This document shows positions 5,937 through 12,859 of a stretch of 23,688 nt of DNA, one piece after another. This stretch comes from Syntrophaceae bacterium UBA5744. Lineage in GTDB: Bacteria; Desulfobacterota; Syntrophia; Syntrophales; UBA2192. The stretch is from positions 1-23,688 of the forward strand of contig DIFQ01000031.1 of NCBI GenBank assembly GCA_002419215.1. The letters are read 5' to 3'. The first letter of the stretch is position 1, and each line of letters opens with the position of its first letter. Under the pieces are notes generated by a model. That model was given only the letters and a program-made list of their open reading frames with translations, made no database searches and was not told where the DNA came from. Made by a program: the position numbers and the translations under genes.

Positions 5937-7001
5937 ATGGCAGCAGAGAATCCGGGCAAGCTCAGGGTTGGCGTTATTCTGGGGGGCGTATCCTCCGAGA
6001 AGGAGGTGTCCCTCGAGAGCGGTCGCAACATCTTCAGCAAGATGGACCGCAAGAAGTTCGACCCCGTACCGGTTTTCATGGACAGCCGCTGCGCCCTCTG
6101 GGAGATTCCGCTCAAGCTCGTGATGCGCAACAGCACGGCCGACATCGAGATCGATCTCGCCGAGGAGGCCAAACCGCTTCCTTACGAGGCCCTGAAGGAT
6201 CGTTTCGATTTCGTCTGCATCGGCCTGCACGGCAAGTACGGCGAGGATGGGAGTCTGCAGGGGCTCCTGGAACTTCTCGGGGTTCCCTACAGCGGCTCCG
6301 GCATTCTCGGCTCGGCCCTGGGCATGGACAAGTTCACGTCGCGAAAGGTCCTCGCCATGAGCGGGATCGACGTGCCGAAGACGGTTCCCGTCGAAAAGCG
6401 GGCCTGGGAGGGCAGCGAGCGCGCCGCAATCCTGGCAGCGATCGAGACCGACATCGGATTTCCCTGCGTCGTGAAGCCCACCCGCGAGGGTTGCAGCACG
6501 GCCGTCAAGAAGGTCGTCTCGGCGGCCGGGATCCCCGACGCCCTGGCTTCGGCCTTCGAGTGGGACAACGTGGCCGTCGTGGAGGAGTTCATCACCGGGA
6601 TGGAAGTGACCTGCGGGGTCCTCGGCAACGACGAGCCCCGGGCGCTCACCCCGTCGGAGACGATCCCCACGCAGGAAATCCTCTCCCTCGAGGACAAGTT
6701 CCTCTACGGCCAGGGGGAGAACAAGACACCGGCAAGGGTTCCCGAAGAGATGCTGCGGAAGATCCAGGACACGGCGGTGCGGGCCTACAAGGCGCTCAAC
6801 CTGAAAGCATACTCGCGAATCGACATGTTCGTCTGCGACGGGCGCATCCTCGTGCTGGAGCCCAACACCCTGCCCGGCATGACGCCGTCGACGGTCCTCT
6901 TTCACCAGGCGGCGGCGGAGGGCCTCAGCCAGACGGATCTCATCACCCGGATCATCGAGTTTTCCCTCGAGGCGCATAAGACGAAGAAAGGACCCCTTTG
7001 A
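5937..7001 (+). CDS. D-Ala-D-Ala ligase family protein, paralogue 2 (altered active site)
   Basis: A 354-residue ATP-grasp ligase, clearly related to the upstream ddl. A good ribosome-binding site (TAAGGGA, 6 nt spacing) supports the ATG at 5937. ATP and metal residues are canonical: Lys180 in VVKPTREG, Arg294 in YSRID, and Glu308 and Asn310 in LEPNTLPGMTPS. The catalytic triad is not. Glu21 (DdlB Glu15) is kept, but Ser150 becomes Cys186 in REGCSTAV (normally GSSxG) and Tyr216 becomes Phe255 in LEDKF (normally YEAKY). Ser281 becomes Thr319. In E. coli DdlB, Tyr216Phe is reported to give D-Ala-D-lactate activity, and Leuconostoc depsipeptide ligases carry Phe there. This protein is therefore a candidate for a different acceptor, such as D-lactate. 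No vanH- or vanX-like gene is present in the window. The family is certain; the product is not. Confidence 0.9.
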   Translation: MAAENPGKLRVGVILGGVSSEKEVSLESGRNIFSKMDRKKFDPVPVFMDSRCALWEIPLKLVMRNSTADIEIDLAEEAKPLPYEALKDRFDFVCIGLHGKYGEDGSLQGLLELLGVPYSGSGILGSALGMDKFTSRKVLAMSGIDVPKTVPVEKRAWEGSERAAILAAIETDIGFPCVVKPTREGCSTAVKKVVSAAGIPDALASAFEWDNVAVVEEFITGMEVTCGVLGNDEPRALTPSETIPTQEILSLEDKFLYGQGENKTPARVPEEMLRKIQDTAVRAYKALNLKAYSRIDMFVCDGRILVLEPNTLPGMTPSTVLFHQAAAEGLSQTDLITRIIEFSLEAHKTKKGPL

Positions 7002-7066
7002 TCCACATCCGCCAGCTTCTTCTTTCAGAAAAACGTAGCGGGTCGGATGACAGATAGTCGGCGACG

Positions 7067-7157
7067 CGAAAATCGGAAGATCGGAAGCGAGGAAGAGCGG
7101 AACTATAAGGAATTGTTTGTTTTCCTGGCTTCCTGACTTCTGATCTTCCTAACTTCA
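7067..7157. repeat. Octad array pair, unit near GGAAGATC
   Basis: The purine-rich arm has CGAA/GGAA at 7067, 7075, 7083, 7091 and 7099, exactly every 8 bp. A pyrimidine-rich arm follows with TTCC/TTCT/TTCA at 7122, 7130, 7138, 7146 and 7154, also every 8 bp. The arms are roughly complementary and could fold as one long imperfect hairpin. It is non-coding and shares units with 10252-10356 and 12737-12831. Confidence 0.85.
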
Positions 7158-7207
7158 CATAGCCAGATCACCCGCCTGACTAAAGAGAAGCAATGAAGAA
7201 TATTCGT

Positions 7208-7228
7208 GGGTTGCATTGAAAGCAACCC
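7208..7228. promoter_or_regulatory. 7-bp inverted repeat just upstream of a promoter
   Basis: GGGTTGC (7208-7214) and GCAACCC (7222-7228) form a perfect inverted repeat with a 7-nt spacer, ending 5 bp before the -35 box at 7234. The position suits an activator site, although an RNA hairpin from upstream transcription is also possible. Confidence 0.45.
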
Positions 7229-7233
7229 AGGGC

Positions 7234-7261
7234 TTGACAAAAACTGAAAAATTTCTATATT
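7234..7261 (+). promoter_or_regulatory. Sigma-70-type promoter for the HExxH-fmdB pair
   Basis: A consensus -35 TTGACA at 7234-7239 and a near-consensus -10 TATATT at 7256-7261 are separated by 16 bp in an AT-rich patch. Transcription would begin about 7268, some 35 nt before the next gene. Confidence 0.75.
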
Positions 7262-7303
7262 AACGATGCATTTTGAAGGCCGCATGGGAGGCGTTTGTCT
7301 GTC

Positions 7304-7828
7304 ATGTACTTCAGTCCCCTCCAAATGAGCAAAATCAAGGGGGTTTTCGGGCAGGCGGAACAGCTCGCAGGCCGTTACTTCCACCTGACCGAGGCTCAGA
7401 TGAGGAGCCAGCGTTACGATTTGAGAACCTTGGCCCATCTCGAGGCCCATGAGGTTGACGAGAAGGCCTTTGCCCATCTCTGCAAGTACTCGATCTGCAA
7501 GGAAGAACCGGTCGAGAAGACAAAAAGCTACGATTTCTACCGGATTTGTTTGCAGGACAACCGGATCCTGAATGCCGTCGAGCGGGCCCACTCGTTCATT
7601 CGCCTCGAGTCGCTCATGCTCTACATCGCCGTGCACGAGCTTGTGCACGTGATCCGGTTCGGAAGCGGGCAGGCCGACTTCAATGCCCCCGGCGATGAGC
7701 GGCTGCAGGAGGAGGAGAAGGTCGACAAGATCACCCGGAGCGCACTCCACCCTGTGGCTGACAAGAATATGGGGCTCGTTCTCGATTGTTTCAGCAGGAA
7801 GTTCGATCTGCTGGAGTCTTACAGTTAA
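7304..7828 (+). CDS. Small HExxH-motif protein, putative metallopeptidase-like
   Basis: A 174-residue protein of unknown function. Residues 108-119 read YIAVHELVHVIR, so His111, Glu112 and His115 form an HExxH zinc-site motif set in a hydrophobic helix, as in gluzincin-type metallopeptidases. An acidic cluster at 136-138 could give the third ligand. There is no signal peptide, so it is probably cytoplasmic. GGGAGG lies 12 nt before the ATG at 7304; an in-frame TTG at 7295 is possible but would be only 3 nt from that site. A strong promoter lies upstream. The fmdB-family zinc-ribbon gene follows after 24 nt, so the two are probably co-transcribed. I do not recognise a named family beyond the motif. 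Confidence 0.75.
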   Translation: MYFSPLQMSKIKGVFGQAEQLAGRYFHLTEAQMRSQRYDLRTLAHLEAHEVDEKAFAHLCKYSICKEEPVEKTKSYDFYRICLQDNRILNAVERAHSFIRLESLMLYIAVHELVHVIRFGSGQADFNAPGDERLQEEEKVDKITRSALHPVADKNMGLVLDCFSRKFDLLESYS

Positions 7829-7852
7829 GTTTTATTCGCGGAGGTTGTTGTC

Positions 7853-8149
7853 ATGCCGATCTATGAATACCGCTGCAGGAAGTGCAACAAGGAGTTCGAG
7901 GTGGTGCAGTCGATCACGGCTCCCGAGCTGAAAAGCTGCAAGTTCTGCAAGGGCCCCGTGACGAAGCTGATGTCGGTTTCTTCGTTCCACCTGAAGGGAA
8001 GCGGGTGGTATGTGACGGATTACGGTGGACGGACGGCGCCCGTCAGCGAAACGAAGGCAAGCGAGACGACCGCGAAGAGCGAAACCGCGACGGAGGGATC
8101 CGCGTCGACGTCTTCGGCGTCATCGTCGACGTCGGGCGACAAGTCCTGA
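7853..8149 (+). CDS. FmdB-family zinc-ribbon protein
   Basis: A 98-residue protein whose first 50 residues match the FmdB/CxxC_CxxC_SSSS regulatory-type zinc ribbon. It starts MPIYEYRC, with Cys8/Cys11 and Cys29/Cys32 as the two zinc knuckles. From about residue 60 a Ser/Thr/Ala/Glu-rich tail follows, probably disordered, as is usual in this family. GGAGG at a suitable distance supports the ATG. It follows the HExxH gene by 24 nt. FmdB was named from formamidase gene regulation, but the role of most members is unknown; no formamidase is nearby. Confidence 0.88.
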   Translation: MPIYEYRCRKCNKEFEVVQSITAPELKSCKFCKGPVTKLMSVSSFHLKGSGWYVTDYGGRTAPVSETKASETTAKSETATEGSASTSSASSSTSGDKS

Positions 8150-8174
8150 TTGGACTTTCAAGGGAAACACAGGC

Positions 8175-8210
8175 AGGCGGCCTCCCGGCAGGGTGGCCGC
8201 CTTATTTTTT
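8175..8210 (+). terminator. Rho-independent terminator after fmdB-like gene
   Basis: GGCGGCC (8176-8182) pairs with GGCCGCC (8195-8201), followed by TTATTTTTT. The T-tract overlaps the last codons and stop of the convergent histidine kinase gene, which ends at 8202. Confidence 0.85.
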
Positions 8211-10169
8211 ATCCAGCACCTGCCGAATCGTCATGGACAGGTCACTGATGCTGAAGGGCTTCTGGATGAAGGCCTGGCATCCCTTCTCGAGGATGGCCTT
8301 CGCCTGCTCGTTCTTGCTGTACCCGCTCGACAGGATGACCCGGATGTCGGGGTTGACCTTCTTCAGACTGTCGTAGGTGGCCTCCCCGTCCATCCCCGGC
8401 ATGATCATATCCAGGATGATCAGGTTGATCTTGCTCCGGAGCTTCCGGTACAACTCGACGGCTTCCTGCCCGCTCTTGGCCGCCACGACCTTGTAGCCCA
8501 GCGACTCCAGGATCTCCCGGTTGACTTCGATGATCACCTCTTCGTCGTCGACGAAGAGGATCGTCTCGTTGCCCTCCAGCAGCCCCTTGGGGGGCACTGT
8601 TTCCTTGACTGCCGTCTTCTCCGTGGCAGGCAGGAAGAGGTTGAAGGTCGTGCCCTGGCCCTCCTCGCTGTAAATGTTGATGATCCCCTGGTGCCCGCGG
8701 ATGATCCCGTAGGCCGAGGCAAGCCCCAGGCCCCGCCCGCGACCCATCTCGCGGGTCGTGAAGAAAGGCTCAAAGATCCGCTCTTTGGTCCGATCGTCTA
8801 TCCCCACGCCCGTGTCCGTCACGGAGAGCATGACGTAATTGCCCGGCTTGACCTTGTAGTTCCGCACGTAGGCCTCGTCGAGGGTGACATTTCTCGTCTT
8901 GAGGGTCAGGTCCCCCCCGCGGGGCATGGCCTGCTGGGCGTTCACGTAGAGATTGATGAGGACCTGTTCGATCTGGGCCTGATCGATTTCCACGGCCCAG
9001 ATGTCGGTCTCGAGCGATTTCTGGATGGCGATGTCCTTGCGGGTCTGCCCGAAGGCGTTCGAGGTCTTCTCGATGAGGTCGTTCATGTTGCAGGGCTTGA
9101 CCTCGTAGCGACCGCCGCTGGAGAAAGCCAGAAGCTGGCTCGTGAGGTCGGAGCCGCTCTTGACCTGCTTTTCGATCCGCTTGAGACGGCTGTAGGCGGG
9201 GTGGTCGGCCTTGGTCTCCGAGATCATCAGGGCCGTGTAGCCCTGGATGCCCATGAGGATGTTGTTGAAGGCATGCGCGATCCCTCCGGCCAGGGTGGCC
9301 ACGGCTTCCATGTTCTGAGCGTGGAAGAGCTCGGCCTCCATCTTCTTGAGGTCCGTGATGTCCTCGAAGGTCATGAGCTGCTTGCCGTTGCCGAGAATCA
9401 CCATCCGGGAGTGCATGATCCGGTCGGACCCGCCGCGCGTGCGGACCGTGACGACCCGCTCGCCCACCTTGCGGCTCTTGGCGAAGTTCTCCAGGTCCTC
9501 CCGGTAGAAGTAGCGCACGAGGTCCCGGTAGGAAGGGTTCGGGAAGATCCGCTTCAGAAACGTCTCGTTGTCCGGGAAATCCTCGATGGTGTACCCGAAG
9601 ATTTCCGTGAACCGGAGGTTCATGTACTCGAATACCCCGTCGGGCCTTGCCAGCGCGATGCCCACGGGGGAGTTGTCCGAGAGAATCCGGAAGCGCTCCT
9701 CGCTCTCGATGAGGGCGTACTCGATGCGCTTGCGGTCCGTGATGTCGGTGAGCATGACCATGGCGCGTCGCTCGTCGATGCGCGCAGCCCTGAACTCGAG
9801 GACTTTGATGTTGCCGTCCCGGCAGGAAACGTGAAACACCCGGGCGCTCCCCCTGACGTTGGCGGCCATGTCCGCCTTCCACGTCTCCAGCGCCTTGTTC
9901 CGGTAGTTTTCGTCGGGGAAGGCCTTGAGGAACCACTCCTTTCCCGTCGGGACGTCCTCGAGGGCGTAACCCGTGATCCGGACAAACTCCGGGTTGATGT
10001 AGAGGAATTTCCCCTTTTCGCCTAGCAGGAGGATGCCGTAGGGCGATTTCTGGATGATGGTCCCGAAGGTCTCCCGCTCGTTCTGGAGGGTCTGTTCCAG
10101 CTCGGCGACGCGTTTCTTCAAGGCCGCCAGTTCCTGGTCCGGCTCTGGCTTTGGCTTGTCCTTTACCAT
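8202..10169 (-). CDS. Hybrid PAS-PAS sensor histidine kinase with receiver domain
   Basis: A 655-residue cytoplasmic two-component protein with no membrane segments. Order: short coiled coil (11-35), PAS 1 (about 35-150), PAS 2 (about 160-275), a HisKA-type dimerisation helix with phospho-acceptor His299 in GGIAHAFNNIL, an ATPase domain (N-box NLYVNAQQAM, G1 DTGVGID, G2 GRGLGLA, about 400-515) and a C-terminal receiver (about 535-655). The receiver has Asp541-Asp542, phospho-acceptor Asp587 in LILDMIMPGMDG and Lys637. In this kinase class the H-box is normally HDFNN; here Ala replaces Asp. The start at 10169 has GGGGAG upstream. No partner regulator gene is adjacent, so the input and output are unknown. 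Confidence 0.94.
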   Translation of the reverse strand: MVKDKPKPEPDQELAALKKRVAELEQTLQNERETFGTIIQKSPYGILLLGEKGKFLYINPEFVRITGYALEDVPTGKEWFLKAFPDENYRNKALETWKADMAANVRGSARVFHVSCRDGNIKVLEFRAARIDERRAMVMLTDITDRKRIEYALIESEERFRILSDNSPVGIALARPDGVFEYMNLRFTEIFGYTIEDFPDNETFLKRIFPNPSYRDLVRYFYREDLENFAKSRKVGERVVTVRTRGGSDRIMHSRMVILGNGKQLMTFEDITDLKKMEAELFHAQNMEAVATLAGGIAHAFNNILMGIQGYTALMISETKADHPAYSRLKRIEKQVKSGSDLTSQLLAFSSGGRYEVKPCNMNDLIEKTSNAFGQTRKDIAIQKSLETDIWAVEIDQAQIEQVLINLYVNAQQAMPRGGDLTLKTRNVTLDEAYVRNYKVKPGNYVMLSVTDTGVGIDDRTKERIFEPFFTTREMGRGRGLGLASAYGIIRGHQGIINIYSEEGQGTTFNLFLPATEKTAVKETVPPKGLLEGNETILFVDDEEVIIEVNREILESLGYKVVAAKSGQEAVELYRKLRSKINLIILDMIMPGMDGEATYDSLKKVNPDIRVILSSGYSKNEQAKAILEKGCQAFIQKPFSISDLSMTIRQVLDKK

Positions 10170-10251
10170 GGTCTCTCTCCCCTTTTGCGCCCGCTGATCG
10201 GGGGGTATGTCCCGCTGAGTGCTTCGCGCTCGTCTTCCAGCTTCAAGGAGG

Positions 10252-10356
10252 CGAAGTCAGGAAGATCGGAAGCGAGGAAGATCGGATATGAAGAATAAAA
10301 ATAATCCGGACATCCACTCCGATCTTCTGCTCTTCCTCTCTTCCCGGCTTTCCTTG
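10252..10356. repeat. Octad array pair, unit near GGAAGATC (second copy)
   Basis: CGAA/GGAA/GGAT starts at 10252, 10260, 10268, 10276 and 10284, every 8 bp, using the same alternating units GGAAGATC and GGAAGCGA as at 7067. A pyrimidine-rich arm follows with starts at 10325, 10333, 10341 and 10349. It fills most of the gap between the kinase start and the hydrolase stop. Confidence 0.85.
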
Positions 10357-10380
10357 CTCGGGGGTTCCCGACAGCCTTGT

Positions 10381-11202
10381 CTATCTGCCTTTCCGCGTTG
10401 AGTCATCGGAAAGATGCTCACGAATGAACCGTGCCATCTCCTCGATGACCTCCTCCCGCGCCTCGGCGTGGGGGACATGTCCGCATGGGACAAGCAGCGG
10501 TCTTGCCGGCCCGCAAACCTGCCGCTCGATGGCCTTCACCTGGGCGGGTGTGCCGTACTGGTCGTTGATCCCCTGGATGACGAGGACGGGGCAGCAAACC
10601 CCGGGCAGGAACTCCTCGATGTTCCAGTCGCGAAAATCCGGGGACAGCCAGGTATCGGCCCAGCCGTGAAATACCCGGTCCGCCTTGTCGCCGTGCCAGC
10701 GGGCGAGCCGTTTCCCGAGGTCTGTCGCGGCATAGACCTTTACGGACTCGCGGATGCCGGCCAGGGTGACGTCCTCCACGAAAACATGGGCTGCTTCGGT
10801 GATGACGGCCCGCACCCCCTCCGGGTGTTTCGATGCGTAGATCAGCGCGATGGACCCGCCGTCGCTGTGGCCGATGAGCACCGCACGGACGATTCCGCAC
10901 ACTTCGAGCACGGCAGGCAGGCTGACCAGCGCCTCGTCGTGGAGATAGCTCTTTTTGCGGGGCAGGGTGAAGGGTTCCGAGTTCCCGTATCCCCAGCGGT
11001 CATAAACCAGGGCGCGAAGCCCCGTTTTTTCGCTCAGAAGCGACGGGAAATCCCGCCACTGACCGACACTGCCAAGCCCCTCGTGCAGGAAGACGAGGGT
11101 TGTGCCGCCTGCGTCCGGGTTGAGAAAGCCCGGTTCGATCCGCTCGGCATGGAGCCGGTGCCCGGCTGCATGGATCTGGAAGGCTTGCCTGGAAACGCCC
11201 AT
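10381..11202 (-). CDS. Alpha/beta hydrolase (MhpC-like)
   Basis: A 273-residue alpha/beta-hydrolase-fold enzyme. The oxyanion-loop region is VFLHEGLGSVGQWRDFP (about 37-53). The nucleophile is Ser113 in GHSDGGS, the acid is likely Asp214 in GINDQYG, and the base is His242 in CGHVPHAEA. No signal peptide is seen, so it is probably cytoplasmic. The substrate cannot be read from the sequence; relatives include esterases and C-C bond hydrolases of aromatic degradation. A divergent MFS transporter gene starts about 290 bp away, which could make a transport and degradation pair, but this is only positional. AGGAA lies about 12 nt before the ATG. Confidence 0.9.
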   Translation of the reverse strand: MGVSRQAFQIHAAGHRLHAERIEPGFLNPDAGGTTLVFLHEGLGSVGQWRDFPSLLSEKTGLRALVYDRWGYGNSEPFTLPRKKSYLHDEALVSLPAVLEVCGIVRAVLIGHSDGGSIALIYASKHPEGVRAVITEAAHVFVEDVTLAGIRESVKVYAATDLGKRLARWHGDKADRVFHGWADTWLSPDFRDWNIEEFLPGVCCPVLVIQGINDQYGTPAQVKAIERQVCGPARPLLVPCGHVPHAEAREEVIEEMARFIREHLSDDSTRKGR

Positions 11203-11367
11203 GCTAAACGGTTCCTGTCACGTGAGACGCATCCGGAAAGGTGAAGTCGCGGATCGGTCGACGGCGTACAAGTGCCCCCATCTTACATTTCCTGGGCATC
11301 GGGTCAAGACCCTTTTTATCGTCCTTGACGGGTGTGCGCCGCACCGGTAGACTCCGCCGGTGAAGAC

Positions 11368-11458
11368 GAGAGGATAAGAAGGTAAGAGGGTAGGAAGGCA
11401 GGAAATGTATATTGCCGGTTTTCCAACCTTCTCACCTTCTCAACCTCTTACCTTCTTC
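11368..11458. repeat. Octad array pair, unit near AAGAGGGT
   Basis: Units ending in GGAT, AGGT, GGGT and AGGC recur every 8 bp (last bases at 11375, 11383, 11391 and 11399). A complementary arm follows with CCTT at 11427, 11435 and 11451 and one slipped unit at about 11444. Its unit differs from the GGAAGATC family, but the purine arm then pyrimidine arm layout is the same. It lies in the divergent gap between the hydrolase and MFS genes. Confidence 0.72.
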
Positions 11459-11495
11459 TCCGGCCCGGGATCACCGAAGTTGAAGGCGTGAACGA

Positions 11496-12713
11496 ATGAA
11501 CCATCAAAGTGCATCGGAGACGGGCAGCGAAAGGCGCTGGCCGGTCCTCTGGGCGGCCTTTGCGACCTATCTGCTGGACAGCTACGACCTCATCGTGCTG
11601 GCCATCGTCATGCCCGTGCTCCTGAAGGTGCTCGACATCTCGCTGCCCGAGGGGGGGCTGATCGGCTCGGCCACCATGGTGGGCGCCATGATCGGGAGCG
11701 TCGTCTTCGGGCTCATTGCGGAGAACCGGGGGCGGCGGATTGCCCTCATCGCGGCGCTGCTCTGGCTGGGTATCGGGATGGGCGCCGTATACCTGGTCCA
11801 CGGCCTCGGCATGTGGATGGCGCTGCGGTGTCTCACGGGGCTGGCGATCGGGGGCATCTGGGGCCCCTGTTCGGCCCTTATCGCCGAGCACTGGGCGCCC
11901 CGGTACCGGGGGCGGGCGGCATCCTTTGTGCTGAGCAGTTTCGCCATCGGCGCCGTTGCGGCCTCCTTCACGGGCAGGATGGTCCTCGATACGGACTGGC
12001 GGCTCCTGTTCCTGCTCGGGACCGTCTCGATCCCCTTTGCCTTCATCGTGGCCTGGCTCGTGCCGCCGGACCGGGCCGTCGGAAAACGTTCCGGCACGGG
12101 GGTGCATGCGGCAAAGGTCGGGGTCACGGATATCTTCACGGGAGGGCTGGGCAAGACGACGTTCCTGGCCACCCTGGTGAGTCTCATCAACCTGGCGGGA
12201 TACTGGGGCGCCGCCTACTGGATCCCCACCTTCCTCACCCGCGAGAGGGGCCTCAGCCTGACCATGATGGCCGACTTCTCCCTCGTCATGTACGTGGGAA
12301 TGTTTTTCGGGTTCCAGTTCTTCGGGTTCCTCGCTGACCGGATCGGCCGCCGCAAGGCCATGATCGCCGCTTTCGGCACCATCGCCGTCGCCGTATGGGT
12401 CTATATCGTGGTCCGGGACCCCGTCTTCCTCTTCTGGTGGGGCATTGTGGTCGGTTTCGGGCTTCCCGGCGTGGGAGGGGTCCTGGGGGCGTACTTCGCC
12501 GAGCTGTTCCCTGAAAGGGTCCGGGCCTACGCCGGCGGGTTCTGCTGGAACATGGGGCGGATCGGAGCGGTTCTTGCCCCCTACACGATCGGGCAGATCG
12601 GGAGCCACTACGGGCTTGCCACGGGCCTGGCCGTCACGGGGGTGGTCTATGTGATCGGGGCGCTGTCGCTGCTGCTGTTGCCTGAGACCTTTGCCGGGCG
12701 ATCACGCAGCTGA
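11496..12713 (+). CDS. MFS transporter, organic or aromatic acid symporter-like
   Basis: A 405-residue major facilitator with about 12 hydrophobic segments in two halves joined by a cytoplasmic loop near residues 190-220. Signature motifs are DSYDLIVLAIVMP in TM1, ENRGRRIAL after TM2, and the equivalent ADRIGRRKAM loop in the second half. The acidic TM1 motif resembles the aromatic acid:proton and sialic acid/sugar-acid symporter groups. It probably imports an organic acid across the inner membrane using the proton gradient; the substrate is not determined. The upstream region is shared with the divergent hydrolase. Confidence 0.9.
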   Translation: MNHQSASETGSERRWPVLWAAFATYLLDSYDLIVLAIVMPVLLKVLDISLPEGGLIGSATMVGAMIGSVVFGLIAENRGRRIALIAALLWLGIGMGAVYLVHGLGMWMALRCLTGLAIGGIWGPCSALIAEHWAPRYRGRAASFVLSSFAIGAVAASFTGRMVLDTDWRLLFLLGTVSIPFAFIVAWLVPPDRAVGKRSGTGVHAAKVGVTDIFTGGLGKTTFLATLVSLINLAGYWGAAYWIPTFLTRERGLSLTMMADFSLVMYVGMFFGFQFFGFLADRIGRRKAMIAAFGTIAVAVWVYIVVRDPVFLFWWGIVVGFGLPGVGGVLGAYFAELFPERVRAYAGGFCWNMGRIGAVLAPYTIGQIGSHYGLATGLAVTGVVYVIGALSLLLLPETFAGRSRS

Positions 12714-12736
12714 TGAGGTGTAAGTGATCAAAAATG

Positions 12737-12831
12737 CGAAGTTAGGAAGATCGGAAGCGAGGAAGATCGGAGTGGAAGAAGAATGATTCTTGAATTTCTG
12801 CTCTTCCGCTCTTCTTCGCTTCCTAGCTTCG
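12737..12831. repeat. Octad array pair, unit near GGAAGATC (third copy)
   Basis: CGAA/GGAA/GGAG starts at 12737, 12745, 12753, 12761 and 12769, every 8 bp, with the same unit order as at 10252. The pyrimidine-rich arm has TTCT/TTCC/TTCG at 12796, 12804, 12812, 12820 and 12828. It lies between the MFS stop and the P-loop gene. Confidence 0.86.
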
Positions 12832-12859
12832 CGTGCATATCTTGACTATACGGACGGCC

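Noticed and set aside
4503..7001. Vancomycin-resistance operon
   Set aside because: No vanH, vanX, vanY, vanR or vanS homologue is present; only the ligase active-site change is suggestive.
8025..10025. Long plus-strand open frame opposite the histidine kinase
   Set aside because: It is a composition-driven shadow; every kinase and receiver motif is on the minus strand.
7067..12831. AGATCGGAAG strings that match the start of a common sequencing adapter
   Set aside because: They lie in three separate internal loci within longer 8-bp-periodic arrays with different flanks and complementary arms. Only about ten bases match, so adapter contamination is unlikely.
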